Part shown: positions 41,601-49,756 of the stretch, in pieces
How the letters are laid out: each line of letters begins with the position of its first letter
Position numbering within the stretch: position 1 is the stretch's first letter
From: Rhizobium sp. BK251
GTDB lineage: Bacteria > Pseudomonadota > Alphaproteobacteria > Rhizobiales > Rhizobiaceae
Assembly: GCF_004345245.1 (NCBI RefSeq)
Contig: NZ_SLUQ01000011.1
Coordinates: 62,001 to 126,000 of the forward strand
DNA: 64,000 nucleotides
Direction: 5' to 3'
Made by a program: the position numbers and the translations under genes
The notes under the pieces: generated by a model
Databases searched by the model: none
Seen by the model: the letters and a program-made list of their open reading frames with translations, nothing else
What the model was told of the DNA's origin: nothing

Positions 41601-41804
41601 GTGTCGAAAATCTCCGGTAGTCAGAACGACCTGCAAGGACACAGTTACCCAGCACCACGGTGGCCCGGCAGCCGGCCAGGAAACCATCGTTCGCGAGAGC
41701 TAAATCATGTGTCTGGGATGTACTCTGCAAGGCCATCCGGTGCGCCCATCTTGAAGCTGCCGCTCACGCCTAGGCAAAGATCCCAGCAACCAGAGCGGCG
41801 CTAA
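41601..41804 (+). CDS. Possible small protein of unknown function
   Basis: A 67-codon frame starting at GTG 41601 with AAAAAGGAG placed 7 nt upstream. The product, MSKISGSQNDLQGHSYPAPRWPGSRPGNHRSRELNH..., is basic and Pro/Arg-rich with no recognised domain. The ribosome binding site is the only real support, and the second half may be non-coding. It overlaps the 3' end of the convergent DUF982 gene. Confidence 0.3.
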   Translation: MSKISGSQNDLQGHSYPAPRWPGSRPGNHRSRELNHVSGMYSARPSGAPILKLPLTPRQRSQQPERR

Positions 41805-42030
41805 TAAAGCGGTTTCGTGCGCGCTCTACGCTTCCGAATTGGACGAGCGCCTCGAGGCATTGGAGCTTCGCGTCTGAATATGTCTTATCGTCGCAAACCG
41901 GCCAGCCGTGCGTGAGTGCTTGAAGCGCGGCTTCCGGACCGTCGATCCGCTCACGAAGGCCCGAGCCAATCCGAACAAACACGGGTGGCGTCCACATCAT
42001 TTGAAAGTTGACCTCGTTCACCTTGTGCAT
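41770..42030 (-). CDS. DUF982 family protein
   Basis: This 86-residue protein matches DUF982, a family almost restricted to Rhizobiales: PPVFVRIGSGLRERIDGPEAALQALTHGWPVCD followed by a helix ending AKLQCLEALVQFGSVERARNRFISAAL. Function is unknown. GGAG lies 6 nt before the ATG. The EcfG-like promoter at 42059-42083 would give a leader of about 20 nt, so it probably belongs to the general stress regulon. Confidence 0.85.
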   Translation of the reverse strand: MHKVNEVNFQMMWTPPVFVRIGSGLRERIDGPEAALQALTHGWPVCDDKTYSDAKLQCLEALVQFGSVERARNRFISAALVAGIFA

Positions 42031-42058
42031 GCCCGTTCTCCATTCCGTTGAGTCACGT

Positions 42059-42083
42059 AACCTCGGGCTCTCCTGGAAGTTCC
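42059..42083 (-). promoter_or_regulatory. EcfG-like promoter of the DUF982 gene
   Basis: Minus-strand GGAAC (42083-42079), 16 nt, GGTT (42062-42059). Predicted start near 42052. Confidence 0.55.
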
Positions 42084-42210
42084 GTAGCGCCGATGTCGGG
42101 TGCGCTGGTTAGTTTCGCGCGAACGAAATGGCCGAGCCCCGACCATCGCAGTGATTACCAATGGGGTGGGGGAGACAACGAAACGAGTAGGCGCTTTTAA
42201 CATCCGCGCA

Positions 42211-42594
42211 TTATCGCGGGAGAGCGGCGATGACATCGATCAGCTGCTTTAAGTTTGTCGGCTTACCGAGGTTCTGCACGTCGGCCAGCGCGTCGTCAGC
42301 CGCGAGCTCTGAGGCGCTGCTGGCGCTGGCGAGAACGAAGGGCACGCCCAGCGCCTTCAGCGCGACCGCCACAGGCGTCACCCGTTCACTACCAAGCCTC
42401 ACATCCAGTACCGCGGCGTCGGGACGCTCATCTTCGAGAATACCTAGGGCGTCGGCCACGGATCCAACTGGTCCGAGCACATCGAAGCCACCAGTTGCCA
42501 GGGCGGCCTTAAGTTCCATTGCTACAAACGGTTCGTCTTCGACGACCAAAACGCGGAACCTGCGTCCGGCTTCGTCTTGCTCGTGCTTGGCCAT
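42211..42594 (-). CDS. Single-domain response regulator
   Basis: A 127-residue stand-alone receiver. It has the acidic pocket VVEDEPFVAMEL, the phosphoacceptor in DAAVLDVRLGSE, the Thr/Ser position in FVLASASS and the Lys in NLGKPTNLKQL. There is no output domain. It starts 6 nt after the stop of the HWE kinase, so the two form an operon and presumably a signalling pair. In Alphaproteobacteria such lone receivers often feed HWE-kinase branches of the general stress response. Confidence 0.9.
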   Translation of the reverse strand: MAKHEQDEAGRRFRVLVVEDEPFVAMELKAALATGGFDVLGPVGSVADALGILEDERPDAAVLDVRLGSERVTPVAVALKALGVPFVLASASSASELAADDALADVQNLGKPTNLKQLIDVIAALPR

Positions 42595-42600
42595 CTCACC

Positions 42601-43578
42601 TCACAATGGAATTCTGATTGTAGCGACTAAACCTCCATGTTCGTATTTCAGTTCCGAAGTTCCTCCGAGCTGGGCCGACATTCCTTCGATAAGTTCGGTG
42701 CCGTACCCCTTTTCTTCGGCCGGAACTACACGTGGGCCATTCGATTCCCGCCATTGGCAAGAGAGATAGGTGCGCGCTCTCGGGCCAGTTTCCACTGTCC
42801 ACGTCACGGTCACCTTGCCGTCGTGGACAGTCAGGGCGCCGTACTTCGCAGCGTTGGTCGCGAGCTCGTGAAATATCATGCTGACCGATAGCACTTTTGC
42901 GCCTCCAAGCTGCACCGGAGGGCCGTGCGTCTCCAGCCGCCCTGCTCCCAGTTCGCCGACCGCCTGCCGCAACAGAGTGTCGAATGTTATGGTGTCCCGG
43001 TTTGCAGCGAGTTCCTGTGCGCGCAGTGCGACCTCAAGCCGGGCAAGGAAGGTATCGCGGTAATCGACGACGTCCGCACTCCTGGCGATTGTCTGCATCG
43101 CGATCGCACGAACGACGGCAAACAGATTCCTCATACGATGACGGGTCTCGGCGATGATGAATTCCTGTTCGGCGCTCTGACGCTGGCGTTCCGTTACGTC
43201 GTCGAAGATGACAAGAAGGCTGCTGCTGTTGTCGTCAGGTTGGACGAGGCGCCGAGCATCGACGAGGAATGTGCGCTGACCGATCGAAGGGAAGTCGTGC
43301 TTCACTTCGTAGCCGACGACCGCCGCCGCCTTCGGAATGACGCTCTCGATGAGATGCCGCAACTCCGGGATTTCCCACTGGCCGTTTCCTAAATCGAAGA
43401 GGCTTTGACCGAGAACGTCGTCGCGGTCTACTGCAAATGTCTTGATAAAAGCGTTGTTGGCCGTCGTCACGGATAGGTTACGGTCAAGCACGACGACGGG
43501 CTGCGTCATAGTGTCAACAACGCCCTGGGCTTGAACGTGCCCGCTTTTCAGCAGGCGATAGAGATCTTCCAGCATCAT
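42601..43578 (-). CDS. PAS-HWE histidine kinase
   Basis: This 325-residue soluble sensor kinase has an N-terminal PAS domain (about 20-135: VVLDRNLSVTTANNAFIKTFAVDRDDVLGQ) and an HWE-type kinase core. The phosphoacceptor is in IAETRHRMRNLFAVVRAIA, the N-box is FHELATNAAKYGAL, and the family-defining WxE is WRESNGP. HWE kinases are concentrated in Rhizobiales and several control PhyR-EcfG. There are no membrane segments. The ATG at 43578 is preferred over the TTG at 43584 since AGGGA lies 7 nt upstream. A looser promoter match (GGAAC-N16-TGTT) lies at 43760-43784. Confidence 0.9.
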   Translation of the reverse strand: MMLEDLYRLLKSGHVQAQGVVDTMTQPVVVLDRNLSVTTANNAFIKTFAVDRDDVLGQSLFDLGNGQWEIPELRHLIESVIPKAAAVVGYEVKHDFPSIGQRTFLVDARRLVQPDDNSSSLLVIFDDVTERQRQSAEQEFIIAETRHRMRNLFAVVRAIAMQTIARSADVVDYRDTFLARLEVALRAQELAANRDTITFDTLLRQAVGELGAGRLETHGPPVQLGGAKVLSVSMIFHELATNAAKYGALTVHDGKVTVTWTVETGPRARTYLSCQWRESNGPRVVPAEEKGYGTELIEGMSAQLGGTSELKYEHGGLVATIRIPL

Positions 43579-43759
43579 TCGCAATTCCCTAATGCGCAGG
43601 CGCCTCGGAGATCGATCATGAACCCCGCACCGGGCTGCTCACTGACGAATTATAACGATTTCCCGACAAGCGAGAAGATAGTCTGGTGTAACGCGCCTTC
43701 TTGGCAGCGGACAGGCGCTCTCTCATCCGGCTCACAATCCTCCCGCTGACCGGCGGGTA

Positions 43760-43784
43760 AACACGCAGTTTCACCCATCGTTCC
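43760..43784 (-). promoter_or_regulatory. Possible EcfG-like promoter of the HWE kinase operon
   Basis: Minus-strand GGAAC (43784-43780), 16 nt, TGTT (43763-43760), 180 nt upstream of the kinase start. The first base of the -10 box differs from the other sites. Confidence 0.3.
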
Positions 43785-44037
43785 AAAGGGACTAAGTTGA
43801 TTTGCTCGGTGTCCCGAAGATTAGGAATCGCTATCCTCCCTCCCGCCTGAGAGCCGCACCGTGCGCAGCCTCGCCGGAGATTGGACCGCCGGCGGCGCGG
43901 AGTGGCCGCGCGTGACCTGGACCTCGGCTCCGCTGACAGACGGAACCTTGACAACTATCCGTTGTCCAGCAGTCCATATTGTCGCGCCTTAACGTCGTCG
44001 GTGCAGGCTCATTCTTGCCCTAAAATCGCAGGACCAA

Positions 44038-44062
44038 GGAACCACCGGCGCTCGCTGAAGTT
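44038..44062 (+). promoter_or_regulatory. EcfG-like promoter upstream of the DUF1236 gene
   Basis: GGAAC (44038-44042), 16 nt, AGTT (44059-44062). The predicted leader to the ATG at 44261 would be about 190 nt and includes a perfect 7-bp hairpin (CATTGTC with GACAATG, 44092-44111). Confidence 0.4.
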
Positions 44063-44260
44063 CGGGAAGGCGTACCCGAAGGAACAAGACCATTGTCTCG
44101 TGCGACAATGCTTGGCGAAGCCATTCCAGCAGCGTTCACTCGCGTTACCGGCACGGCATGCGGCCAAGGAGCAGAGGACGCCACTTCGGCGGTTTCGGTG
44201 CCATCGGACGCGGCGGCTTGCGTCGTCCCATGAATGAAAGAATCATCAGAGGAAAAGATT

Positions 44261-44551
44261 ATGAAACTTATCGCTTTAACAACTGCCGCATTCGTCGTTG
44301 CCGCGGGAGGGTCGGCATCTGCTCAGACCACTACCGTCGTCACGGTCCCTGGTGAAGTGAGGACCTATGTCACTCAGCAGGACGTGCCTTCGGTGGTTTA
44401 TGACGGCGACGTGGTCGTCGGCAGCCAGCTTCCCGCATCCGTGGAAATCCACACGATCCCCACAAGCGAGACCTACAGCTATACCGTCGTGAATAAACAC
44501 CGATTAATCGTCGATCCACAGACGCGCCGGGTTATCGAAGTGCTGGAGTAG
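44261..44551 (+). CDS. DUF1236 domain periplasmic protein
   Basis: A 96-residue secreted protein. The signal peptide is residues 1-21 (KLIALTTAAFVVAAGGSASA, cut before QTTTV). The mature part carries the DUF1236 pattern VPGEVRTYVTQQDVPSVVYDGDVVVGSQLPASVEIHTIP...YSYTVVNKHRLIVDPQTRRVIEVLE. This small domain is common in Rhizobiales, alone or repeated, with unknown role in the envelope. GAGGAAAAG lies 4-9 nt before the ATG. A 10-bp inverted repeat follows at 44552-44613. Confidence 0.85.
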   Translation: MKLIALTTAAFVVAAGGSASAQTTTVVTVPGEVRTYVTQQDVPSVVYDGDVVVGSQLPASVEIHTIPTSETYSYTVVNKHRLIVDPQTRRVIEVLE

Positions 44552-44613
44552 ACCCTTCCCTTTAGGGCCATTAGAACAAACCTGCCCTAGAGGCTCGGTC
44601 GACAGGGAAGGGT
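44552..44613. repeat. 10-bp perfect inverted repeat with nested stem
   Basis: ACCCTTCCCT (44552-44561) and AGGGAAGGGT (44604-44613) are exact complements, starting right at the DUF1236 stop, and enclose a smaller AGGG/CCCT stem. It could be a 3' stabiliser or terminator; there is no T-run. Confidence 0.45.
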
Positions 44614-44937
44614 AGACTCGAGGTGCCTCCTATAACAACAACTGGCATCGCGGCCCCTTGCATCGCGGGCGCCTCATCGCGTTTGGCTGCGCTCTCAAGG
44701 CTCGCCCACGAGAACGCAGCCAAGCCCAGAGGTGATGTGCGAGACAAATCGATTGAATACAATTCTCTCGTCGGATCGTTCCATGCCTCGGCGGGCGGCC
44801 AAAGGTCATCGGCGACGGTAGCGAGTATGCTTTAACGTTCGCATTGCATCATATCGTTCAGTGTTTGGAAATGTCAGTCTTCCCCGGCCTGCTGCGGTAA
44901 CTCATTGCGCCGGGCACCTCTCTTTTGGCGCTGTTGT

Positions 44938-45342
44938 TCAGTGCATGTTGCCATGGATTGCTGCCTCGCCTGCAGGCACGACAATGCCGGAATATAGGAC
45001 CGGAGTCCCATTGCGGTCTCGGAACGCCCGCCCATAGGCCACGACCGAACGATATGCGCCGTGACAATCCAGAACGCGATACATGCTCTGCTGTGGTACC
45101 TGGCCTATTATGGTGTCGCTAATATCCTTGGCCAAGGCGGGCCGATCCTCGGAATGAACTCGATCTATGTAGAACTCCAAGGGAAGACCCACGAGTGTCT
45201 CCGCGGCGTCGAGACCGAAAAGATCGGCCAAGGCAGCGTCCCCGAAAATCAAGTCCTTAGCGATGTCCCACGTAAAGAAGCCCGCATCTGGAACGATGTC
45301 ATCGAGCAGTTCGATTGCATACATCGTCTGACCGTCCTTCAT
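44938..45342 (-). CDS. Stand-alone PAS domain protein
   Basis: A 134-residue cytoplasmic protein consisting of one PAS domain (FTWDIAKDLIFGDAALADLFGLDAAETLVGLPLEFYIDRVHSEDRPALAKDI...YRVLDCHGAYRSVVAYGRAFRDRNGTPVLYSGIVV). There is no kinase, cyclase or HTH part, so it must act on a partner. The ATG at 45342 has AGGAGG 5 nt upstream and is preferred to the start at 45375. The EcfG-like promoter at 45393-45417 gives a leader of about 44 nt. It may sense a small ligand or redox state for the stress network. Confidence 0.85.
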   Translation of the reverse strand: MKDGQTMYAIELLDDIVPDAGFFTWDIAKDLIFGDAALADLFGLDAAETLVGLPLEFYIDRVHSEDRPALAKDISDTIIGQVPQQSMYRVLDCHGAYRSVVAYGRAFRDRNGTPVLYSGIVVPAGEAAIHGNMH

Positions 45343-45392
45343 TGTGGCCTCCTGGTAGCTTAAATAAGCTGTCACTTATATTTTTTGAGAAG

Positions 45393-45417
45393 AACCACGG
45401 ATTGACTGAATTGTTCC
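45393..45417 (-). promoter_or_regulatory. EcfG-like promoter of the PAS protein gene
   Basis: Minus-strand GGAAC (45417-45413), 16 nt, GGTT (45396-45393). Predicted start near 45386. Confidence 0.55.
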
Positions 45418-45881
45418 GTTCCACTTCGAGCAGGCCTAGGCTCGAGCGCTCGAATAAAATTCGTCGCCCTTCCTTCAACCTATCTTCTCTCTTGCCTCCT
45501 GGGTTCCGGAGACAAGCGACCGAATCACCCTGAAGCGGACCCAAAGCGAAGAGCGCCACATGAACATTGAGAAACCACTGGATCGACTGTTCATCTGGCG
45601 AGCGAGATCCAGCATCCAAACGCCCACGCCCCCGGAAGAACCTGTTCTAGGTGCGTTGCAATCGCCGATGACCCTGACAGACGCTCAGAAGTCTTGTCGC
45701 CCCTCCGACGGCGAAATCTTCTACGTCCTCAAGAAAGCAACGGTCGTCATCGAAAACTGGCGGCCCACTTGGCTCAGGTGAAATGGCCCGAAATCGCTCG
45801 CCCTTCATCAACACCTCCGTGCACGAGTATACGAATATGCTCTTGACGAACCCACATTGCTGAGCCTTATTGTACCGCATT
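45418..45881. other. Gap upstream of the arabinofuranosidase operon
   Basis: No convincing gene. A 73-codon plus-strand frame from 45560 and a minus-strand frame opposite it lack ribosome binding sites and family likeness. Confidence 0.4.
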
Positions 45882-45899
45882 GACGGATATAAACCGGAC
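45882..45899. promoter_or_regulatory. Operator candidate upstream of the GH51 gene
   Basis: This 18-nt site shares 12 positions with the perfect palindrome at 51765-51782, with the right half CCGGA best conserved. It ends 27 nt before the GH51 start. Confidence 0.4.
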
Positions 45900-45926
45900 A
45901 ATCAGATACAAACAGTGGGGAGGAGC

Positions 45927-47435
45927 ATGGAGGCTCGAGTCACAGCGCACGCGCGCTATACGATCGCGGATATCGACAAGAGACTGTACGGATCATTCCT
46001 CGAACACCTTGGACGGGCCGTCTATACGGGCATATACGAGCCCGGGCACCCAACGGCTGACGAAAACGGCATGCGGCGCGACGTTCTCGATCTGGTTCGG
46101 GGTCTTGAAACGCCGGTTTGCCGCTATCCGGGCGGAAATTTCGTCTCGGCCTACAACTGGGAAGACGGCATCGGTCCCAAGAACGAGCGCCCGACCCGGC
46201 TCGATCTGGCCTGGCGCACGGCCGAGTCCAATCAGGTCGGCATTCACGAATTTGCCGATTGGGCAAAAGCTGCCGGCACCGAGATGATGCTTGCCGTCAA
46301 TCTCGGATCCCGCGGGCTGGATGACGCGCGCAACTTCGTCGAATACGTCAACCATCCAGGCGGTAGCTACTGGTCTGACCTTCGCCGCAAGAATGGGCAA
46401 GCCGATCCCTGGGACGTCAAGCTCTGGTGCCTCGGCAACGAGATGGACGGCCCCTGGCAGGTTGGCCACAAGACCGCAGTGGAATACGGTCATCTCGCAA
46501 ACGAGACCGCCAAGGCGCTACGCGCCTTCGACGACAGTCTGGAACTCGTCGTCTGCGGCTCCTCGCATTCCGACATGCCGACCTATCCCCAGTGGGAAGC
46601 GACGGTTCTGGAAGAGACCTACGGTCAGGTCGACTACATCTCGCTGCACATGTATTTTGAGAACTACGAGAAAAAGACCTCGGAGTTTCTGGCCCTGCCT
46701 GAGAAGCTTGATCGTTATATCGGCACGGTAGGCGGCGTCATCGACTACGTGAAGGCGAAGAAACGCTCCAAGAAGAATGTTCGCATCTCATTCGACGAGT
46801 GGAACGTCTGGTATCATGAGCGTCGCAGCGATGCCAAGCGCATGAAGGAATGGGATTGGCCGCATGCGCCAGTGCTGCTGGAGGACGTCTACAATTTCGA
46901 AGACGTGCTTCAGGTCGGCTGCATCCTCAATACCTTCATCCGCCGGGCGGACGTGGTCCGGATCGCCTGCATAGCGCAGCTGGTCAATGTCATAGCCCCG
47001 ATTATGACCGCGCCGGGCGGCGCTGCCTGGCGCCAGACCATCTACTTTCCATTCCAGTTCGCTTCGAAACATGGACGCGGAACTGCTCTTCGCCTCGATG
47101 TCGACTGCGCCAGCTACGACGCCGACATCGCGGCCGGGATCTCATACCTGGACATCGCCGGCGTTCATGACGGGGATGCAGGCACGCTTACATTCTTTGC
47201 GATCAACCGCCACGGCGAGGAGGCCATGACGATCGATCTATCTGTCGAAGGTTTCGGCAAGGCCCGTAACGTCGAGCATACGCTGATCAAGCACGACAAT
47301 CTCGAGGCTCGCAACACGAAGGATGCGCCGGAGACAGTTGCTCCGAGGAAGGTAGACGGCGCGACAATCTCAGACAGTGGCGTGGAAGTCACCGTGCCCC
47401 CGTACTCTTATTCGATGATCAGGATCACGCTTTGA
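45927..47435 (+). CDS. Intracellular alpha-L-arabinofuranosidase, GH51
   Basis: A 502-residue GH51 enzyme without signal peptide, so it acts in the cytoplasm on imported arabino-oligosaccharides. The start YGSFLEHLGRAVYTGIYEPGHPTADENG is a family hallmark. The acid/base Glu is in LWCLGNEMDGPW and the nucleophile in ISFDEWNVWY. YPGGNFVSAYNWEDGIGP forms part of the active-site pocket. The ATG at 45927 has GGGGAGGAG directly upstream. It is the first gene of an operon with a sugar ABC transporter. Confidence 0.93.
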   Translation: MEARVTAHARYTIADIDKRLYGSFLEHLGRAVYTGIYEPGHPTADENGMRRDVLDLVRGLETPVCRYPGGNFVSAYNWEDGIGPKNERPTRLDLAWRTAESNQVGIHEFADWAKAAGTEMMLAVNLGSRGLDDARNFVEYVNHPGGSYWSDLRRKNGQADPWDVKLWCLGNEMDGPWQVGHKTAVEYGHLANETAKALRAFDDSLELVVCGSSHSDMPTYPQWEATVLEETYGQVDYISLHMYFENYEKKTSEFLALPEKLDRYIGTVGGVIDYVKAKKRSKKNVRISFDEWNVWYHERRSDAKRMKEWDWPHAPVLLEDVYNFEDVLQVGCILNTFIRRADVVRIACIAQLVNVIAPIMTAPGGAAWRQTIYFPFQFASKHGRGTALRLDVDCASYDADIAAGISYLDIAGVHDGDAGTLTFFAINRHGEEAMTIDLSVEGFGKARNVEHTLIKHDNLEARNTKDAPETVAPRKVDGATISDSGVEVTVPPYSYSMIRITL

Positions 47436-47493
47436 TTTTGGAGTGAAACATGTGAGCGGCGGGAGGCCGCAAGCAACAAGGGAGGAGAATATC

Positions 47494-48768
47494 ATGCTCA
47501 GAATGCTCAAACTCGCAAAGTGTATGCTGGTCGCAACCGCACTGTTCGGATCCGCTGCCCATGCGCAGGAAACCGTTGCCTGGTGGGATTTCCTCAGCGG
47601 TGGCGACGGCGTGCGCATGAAGCAGATGATCGCCGATTTCAACAAGGCCCATGAGGGGAAGATCAAGATCGAGGCGACCACCCTGGAATGGGGCACGCCG
47701 TTTTATTCCAAGGTTCAGACGGCAGCCTCGGTGGGCGAGGCACCTGATATCATGACCTATCACGCCAGTCGCATTCCGCTCGCAGTAAAGCAGGGGATTG
47801 TCCAGGAGATAACCGCCGACGATTGGTCCAAGATGGGTCTTGCGAAGGACGCCTACGCCGCAACCACGTGGGACGCCGTTTCGGTAGACGGCAAACAATA
47901 TGCGGTCCCCTTCGACACCCATCCGATCGTGCTTTACTACAACAAGGATATCCTGGCCAAAGCGGGTCTTTTGACTGAAGACGGCAAGCCGAAAGGGCTC
48001 GACAGTCGTGAGAACTTCGAGGCGACGCTGAAAGGGTTGAAGGACGCCGGTGTAAAGTTCCCGCTCGGATCGGTGACCGCTGATGGCAACTTCATGTTCC
48101 GGACAATCTACTCCTTGATGGGCCAGCAGGACGGGGAGCTTCTGACCGACGGCGAATTTCTCGCTGGTGACAACGGCGATAAACTGCAAAACGCGCTCAC
48201 CCTTCTCCAAGGCTGGACCAAAGACGAGCTGCAATCCACCTATACCGACTATCCGGCAACCGTCGCACTCTTCACCTCAGGCGAGGCCGCGATGATGATC
48301 AACGGGGTCTGGGAAGTGCCGACCATGGTCGACCTTCACAAGCAGGGCAAACTGTTTGAATGGGGTGCCGTAGAACTTCCTGTACTCTTCGATCACCCCT
48401 CAACCTACGCAGACAGCCATACCTTTGCCATTCCTGCCAACAAAGGAAAGGAGATCACGGCGGAGAAAAGAGCAGCCGTCCTGGAAGTCATTTCCTGGCT
48501 CTCCAAAAACTCGCTCTACTGGGCAAGTGCCGGTCACATCCCCGCTTACGGACCGGTGACCGCAAGCGCGGAATACAAGGCCATGGAGCCGAACGCGAGC
48601 TATTCTCCACTGACGGCCCACATGATCTTCGATCCGAAGACGCCGCTTGCCGGCGTGGCGGGACCGATCTTCGACGTGATGTCCACTTACTTCGTTCCCA
48701 CGCTCAACAACGAGATGGATCCGGCCGAAGCCGTCAAGGACATCAAGGTCGAACTTAACGATCTCTGA
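47494..48768 (+). CDS. Sugar ABC transporter substrate-binding protein
   Basis: A 424-residue periplasmic binding protein of the extracellular family 1 (MalE/UgpB type). The signal peptide LAKCMLVATALFGSAAHA is cut before QETVAWWDF. Typical segments are DFNKAHEGKIKIE, APDIMTYHASRIP, YAVPFDTHPIVLYYNKDILAKAG and the GEAAMMINGVWEVP motif. The GH51 neighbour suggests arabinose-containing oligosaccharides as ligand. The ATG at 47494 (GGGAGGAGAA upstream) is preferred to an earlier in-frame start because it places the signal peptide at the N-terminus. Confidence 0.9.
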   Translation: MLRMLKLAKCMLVATALFGSAAHAQETVAWWDFLSGGDGVRMKQMIADFNKAHEGKIKIEATTLEWGTPFYSKVQTAASVGEAPDIMTYHASRIPLAVKQGIVQEITADDWSKMGLAKDAYAATTWDAVSVDGKQYAVPFDTHPIVLYYNKDILAKAGLLTEDGKPKGLDSRENFEATLKGLKDAGVKFPLGSVTADGNFMFRTIYSLMGQQDGELLTDGEFLAGDNGDKLQNALTLLQGWTKDELQSTYTDYPATVALFTSGEAAMMINGVWEVPTMVDLHKQGKLFEWGAVELPVLFDHPSTYADSHTFAIPANKGKEITAEKRAAVLEVISWLSKNSLYWASAGHIPAYGPVTASAEYKAMEPNASYSPLTAHMIFDPKTPLAGVAGPIFDVMSTYFVPTLNNEMDPAEAVKDIKVELNDL

Positions 48769-48778
48769 TACCTCCCAA

Positions 48779-48809
48779 GACAGGTCGCGGCACCTTGCTG
48801 CGACCTGTC
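48779..48809 (+). promoter_or_regulatory. Intercistronic stem-loop after the binding-protein gene
   Basis: A perfect 10-bp stem (GACAGGTCGC with GCGACCTGTC) and an 11-nt loop lie between the binding protein and permease genes. There is no T-run, so it more likely stabilises the upstream mRNA part or causes partial termination than ending the operon. Confidence 0.6.
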
Positions 48810-48871
48810 GACAGTCTTCTCGACGCCCAGGACGGGCGCCTCTTCTGGAACGACGGAAGCTTGCGAGACCC

Positions 48872-49756
48872 ATGCTCAGGAACAAACGAAGCGAGGCTTT
48901 GATCGCCGCCGTGTTGGTCGCGCCTTTCGTCGCGATCTACGGTCTGGTCTTCATCTACCCGATGGTCAGGCTCTTCATAACGAGCTTCACGGACGCCCCG
49001 CTGATCGGGGGCGGCGCCTATGTCGGCTTTGAGAATTATGCGCGTCTGTGGGGCGAACGGCGCTTCGACACAGCACTGTGGAACACCGCCTATTTCGTCT
49101 TGCTGACGGTCGTGCCTGGGACTTTTGCCGCCTTCGCCATCGCGCTCGGCATAAATCGACTTGCGGGACGGCTACAGGCCTTCGTGCTGGCGCTGTTCTT
49201 TCTGCCCTATATTCTGCCCGTGTCGGTCGTCTACCTGATTTGGGACTGGACCCTGAATTTCCAGTTCGGCATCGCAATGTATCTCTTCGACATGTTGGGG
49301 ATAAGCCGGGTCCCGATTTTCAAATCGACAGTCTGGTTCATGCCGGCCGTTGCTTTCATTACCATCTGGTGGACTGCCGGCTTCTCCATCCTTCTGTTTC
49401 TTGCGGGCCTTCGCGCAATCCCCGCCGAGATCTATGAGGCAGCTGCACTCGACAATGCCGGTCGCTGGATAACGTTCCGGCAGGTCACCTGGCCACTGAT
49501 GTGGCCGATCACAGCCTTGGTCCTCACCATCCAATTGATCCTGCAGCTGAAGATCTTCGACCAGGTCTATTTGTTTTCGACCGGTGGCCGCCCCAACGAC
49601 AATCTCGTTCTCGTCTACTACGTCTTCCAGCGCGCCTTCCAGTCCGACCAGGGAGGTCGTGCGGCCGCGGCGGCAGTCGTTCTGTTCATGATCGTCATCG
49701 TCGTCTCGGTGATCAACTTCCAGCTCACACGGCTGTCAAAAGGAGGCGCGCGATGA
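48872..49756 (+). CDS. Sugar ABC transporter permease, MalF/UgpA type
   Basis: A 294-residue inner-membrane protein with six predicted helices, starting RSEALIAAVLVAPFVAIYGLVFIYPMVRLFITSFTD. The ATPase-coupling EAA loop reads EIYEAAALDNAGRWITFRQVTWPLMWP. It pairs with the product of the next gene, whose start it overlaps by 4 nt. Confidence 0.92.
   Translation: MLRNKRSEALIAAVLVAPFVAIYGLVFIYPMVRLFITSFTDAPLIGGGAYVGFENYARLWGERRFDTALWNTAYFVLLTVVPGTFAAFAIALGINRLAGRLQAFVLALFFLPYILPVSVVYLIWDWTLNFQFGIAMYLFDMLGISRVPIFKSTVWFMPAVAFITIWWTAGFSILLFLAGLRAIPAEIYEAAALDNAGRWITFRQVTWPLMWPITALVLTIQLILQLKIFDQVYLFSTGGRPNDNLVLVYYVFQRAFQSDQGGRAAAAAVVLFMIVIVVSVINFQLTRLSKGGAR

Noticed and set aside
47425..48234. 269-codon minus-strand open frame
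   Set aside because: It mirrors the sugar-binding protein gene and lacks a ribosome binding site and domain-like sequence.
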